Positions 62,322 through 64,000 of a stretch of 64,000 bases of DNA are shown piece by piece (the stretch's first letter is position 1; every line of letters starts with the position of its first letter). The translations under genes were made by a program, and so were the position numbers. This DNA is from Bacillota bacterium. Lineage in GTDB: Bacteria > Bacillota > Desulfotomaculia > Desulfotomaculales > Pelotomaculaceae. The notes under the pieces are model-generated. The model was not told the origin of the DNA, did not search any database, and worked only from the letters and a program-made list of their open reading frames with translations. The stretch is taken from positions 1-64,000 of the forward strand of contig JAKPTB010000036.1 of assembly GCA_029555205.1 (NCBI GenBank). Reading direction: 5' to 3'.

Positions 62322-64000
62322 CTTCGATCACCCCTGTCCTTCTTAAGCCAGGTCCTGGAGACTCTTGGCGCCCGGGTTACATCCTGGGGATTGACGTAAT
62401 CGGGGCGGCTTTCGTGAAAGAAAACCGGCAGCCGGGTGACTACATCAGCCCCGGCTGCCGTCCGGGGACCGGTTGGGACGAGATAGGGAACTCCGAAGGA
62501 CTTCAGATTCGCCGTCAGCAGGACCTGGATAAAAAGACCGATGGAAATCCCGAAAAAGCCCAGCGTGGCGCCCAGGGCAATGTAAATAAAGCGATAAATG
62601 CGCGTGGTAAAAGCCAGGGAATAGTAGGGAATGGCAAAGGAGGCCAGCCCTGTTACGGCCACAAGGATGACCAGGATGGGGCTGACGATGTTGGCCTGCA
62701 CAGCGGCCTGACCCAGGATCAGAGCGCCCACGATACCGATGGTGGTGCCCATTACGCCGGGTACGCGCAGCCCGGCCTCACGGATAAACTCCAGGGCAAA
62801 CTCCATCATCAGCACCTCCATGATCGAGGGAAAGGGTACCCTTTCCCGGTTTCCGGCAATGGCCAGGAGCAGTTCCGTGGGTAGCATTTCGTGATGGAAG
62901 AGGACCAGGGAAAGATATAACCCGGGCAGCAAAAAGGAAACCAGAAAGGAGAGAGCCCGAAGGTAACGGATATAGGTCCCGAACTGCCAGCGCCTGTATA
63001 CTTCTTCCCCTGTGTGAAGCTGTTCGTACATGGTGGAGGGAACAACCAGGATAAAGGGGCTCCCGTCCACAATGATGGCCACTTTCCCCTCTATGATCTT
63101 TGAGGCTACCCTGTCCGGGCGTTCCGTGGCCAGAGTGGTTGGGTTCAAACTGTACGGGTGGTCCTCGATGAACTGCTCCAGGACACCGCTGTCCGCAAGG
63201 TAGTCCACCTTGACGCCCTCAATGCGCCTTTTCACCTCGGCAACCAGATCCGGGTTGGCCAGGTCCCGCAGGTACATGACGGCAACGTAGGTCCTGACGC
63301 GGTTACCCACCGTCAGTATTTCCGTGGTGAGCTGCTCGCTTTTCAATATTTTCCTTATGAGGGACGTATTAGTGCGCAGGGTTTCCGTAAAGGCCTCCTG
63401 CGGCCCGTTAATTGTCTGCTCGCTCTGGGGTCTTTCAACAGTGCGGTGCTCCCAACCCTTGGTTTCCACCAGCAATGCCTGGCCACAGCCTTCCAGAAAA
63501 AGGGCCGTATCCCCATAGTTTACACCGTCTAAAACCTCACGAAAGCTGGTAGTCACCGAAACCTGGTTGCCGGGCATCAGGCTATCCTTAACCAGGTCAA
63601 CAAGTTTTACCCCGCCGGCCGGGGAAGCCTGCCCGGCAAAGGCCATCAAGGCCTGAAACAGGAGGTCCTGGACAACCTTGTCCGTCAGGCCGTCGACAAA
63701 AACAGCGAAGCACCGGACCGGGGGAACCGTATTTATTGTGAAATCCCTGATGATTACATCTTTATTGCCGGGCAAACCATATAACTGGCTGATGGACTTC
63801 CTGTTTTCCTCGAGGGAAGCACTGACCTGCCCGTCCTCTGCAGCCTTCTGGGCGCCGGTGCCGGAGGAGGGAACGGGCTTCCGGAAAGAACGGCGGCTTT
63901 TTCCTCTTTTGTTCTGGTCCGCAGTCCCTTCGTCCCCTTCGCCGGACACCTGATTCTGCCCGTCCTTCCCGGCCTGCTGCTCAACCTTCCCGTCCTCTTT
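62318..64000 (-). CDS. gerA: GerA-family germinant receptor protein, start beyond window
   Basis: At least 560 residues; the frame remains open to the right edge, so the true N-terminus is outside the window. The N-terminal part is hydrophilic, basic and Ser/Gly-rich (KRGKSRRSFRKPVPSSGTG); then comes the GerA N-domain (SLEENRKSISQLYGLPGNKDVIIRDF). Hydrophobic segments follow (FLVSFLLPGLYLSLVLFHHE; LRVPGVMGTTIGIVGALILGQAAVQANIVSPILVILVAVTGLASFAIP; YSLAFTTRIYRFIYIALGATLGFFGISIGLF). GerA is the second membrane subunit of the receptor and works with GerB and GerC. First visible gene of the operon. Confidence 0.9.
   Translation of the reverse strand, partial: KEDGKVEQQAGKDGQNQVSGEGDEGTADQNKRGKSRRSFRKPVPSSGTGAQKAAEDGQVSASLEENRKSISQLYGLPGNKDVIIRDFTINTVPPVRCFAVFVDGLTDKVVQDLLFQALMAFAGQASPAGGVKLVDLVKDSLMPGNQVSVTTSFREVLDGVNYGDTALFLEGCGQALLVETKGWEHRTVERPQSEQTINGPQEAFTETLRTNTSLIRKILKSEQLTTEILTVGNRVRTYVAVMYLRDLANPDLVAEVKRRIEGVKVDYLADSGVLEQFIEDHPYSLNPTTLATERPDRVASKIIEGKVAIIVDGSPFILVVPSTMYEQLHTGEEVYRRWQFGTYIRYLRALSFLVSFLLPGLYLSLVLFHHEMLPTELLLAIAGNRERVPFPSIMEVLMMEFALEFIREAGLRVPGVMGTTIGIVGALILGQAAVQANIVSPILVILVAVTGLASFAIPYYSLAFTTRIYRFIYIALGATLGFFGISIGLFIQVLLTANLKSFGVPYLVPTGPRTAAGADVVTRLPVFFHESRPDYVNPQDVTRAPRVSRTWLKKDRGDRR

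Noticed and set aside
1-64000. CRISPR arrays, tRNA and rRNA genes
   Set aside because: No regularly spaced identical repeats and no tRNA or rRNA signatures were seen.

Overview
The window looks like the chromosome of an anaerobic, endospore-forming Clostridium-class Firmicute, most likely the Peptococcaceae / Pelotomaculum-Desulfotomaculum group. Reasons: a gerA-gerB-gerC germinant-receptor operon, an orphan germination permease and a CotF-like coat protein; a tungsten-type aldehyde:ferredoxin oxidoreductase with its ferredoxin; EtfAB with an acyl-CoA dehydrogenase; two PaaK-type CoA ligases, two kinds of CoA-transferase, and a molybdenum hydroxylase with selenium-type maturation genes. Together these suggest fermentative or syntrophic use of aromatic or other carboxylic acids. 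The lineage is inferred from gene content only. No rRNA, tRNA or CRISPR array was seen.

Layout. (1) 1-8460 is accessory DNA: a cut gene at the left edge, a probable transposon-derived fragment, a GC-rich hairpin-dense stretch carrying a small SWIM zinc-finger gene, then a compact four-gene operon on the minus strand for bacterial ubiquitin-like conjugation (Ub-like protein, E2-like protein, JAMM protease, E1/ThiF). Divergent from it is an XRE-ImmA/IrrE + PIN pair, and between them lies a strongly structured non-coding element ending in an intrinsic terminator. A second GC-rich hairpin-rich stretch closes the module at 6440-6920. (2) 8460-20410 is mixed: LysE exporter, DUF2680 secreted protein, nitroreductase, first PaaK ligase, cyclophilin-like protein, spore coat protein, glycolipid-type glycosyltransferase, and a two-gene amino-acid ABC transporter with unusual domain architecture. 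(3) 20878-24792 (+) is an SDR - acyl-CoA dehydrogenase - EtfB - EtfA operon. (4) 25019-52746 is a catabolic region almost entirely on the minus strand: two MBL-fold hydrolases, second PaaK ligase, AOR + ferredoxin, CoA-transferase, NifS-like desulfurase, XdhC, three-subunit Mo hydroxylase, a LysR regulator (+), an SLC13 transporter, a propionate-type CoA-transferase, and MocA/YqeC/YqeB/MoeA-like cofactor genes. (5) 52991-64000 holds a PaaI thioesterase with a PadR regulator, cyclophilin, RmuC, an acyl-CoA synthetase, small zinc-ribbon proteins and the ger operon, whose first gene runs off the right edge.

How it works together. The catabolic genes can be read as uptake (SLC13), activation (CoA ligases and CoA-transferases), redox chemistry (Mo hydroxylase, AOR/ferredoxin, acyl-CoA dehydrogenase/Etf) and cofactor supply (NifS, XdhC, MocA, YqeB, YqeC, MoeA-like). 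A shared dyad, ATTAATAAG-N5-CTTATTAAT, lies upstream of five of these transcription units and, as a perfect copy, upstream of the LysR gene, suggesting one regulon. A second shared motif links the PadR gene with the MoeA-like/YqeB/YqeC/MocA operon.

Most noteworthy: the ubiquitin-like operon with its neighbouring XRE-ImmA/PIN pair and structured RNA; the putative LysR regulon motif; an ABC transporter with a circularly permuted binding domain fused to its permease and an ATPase carrying an anti-sigma-type domain; an acyl-CoA dehydrogenase lacking the usual catalytic glutamate; and two genes that appear to start at ATA.
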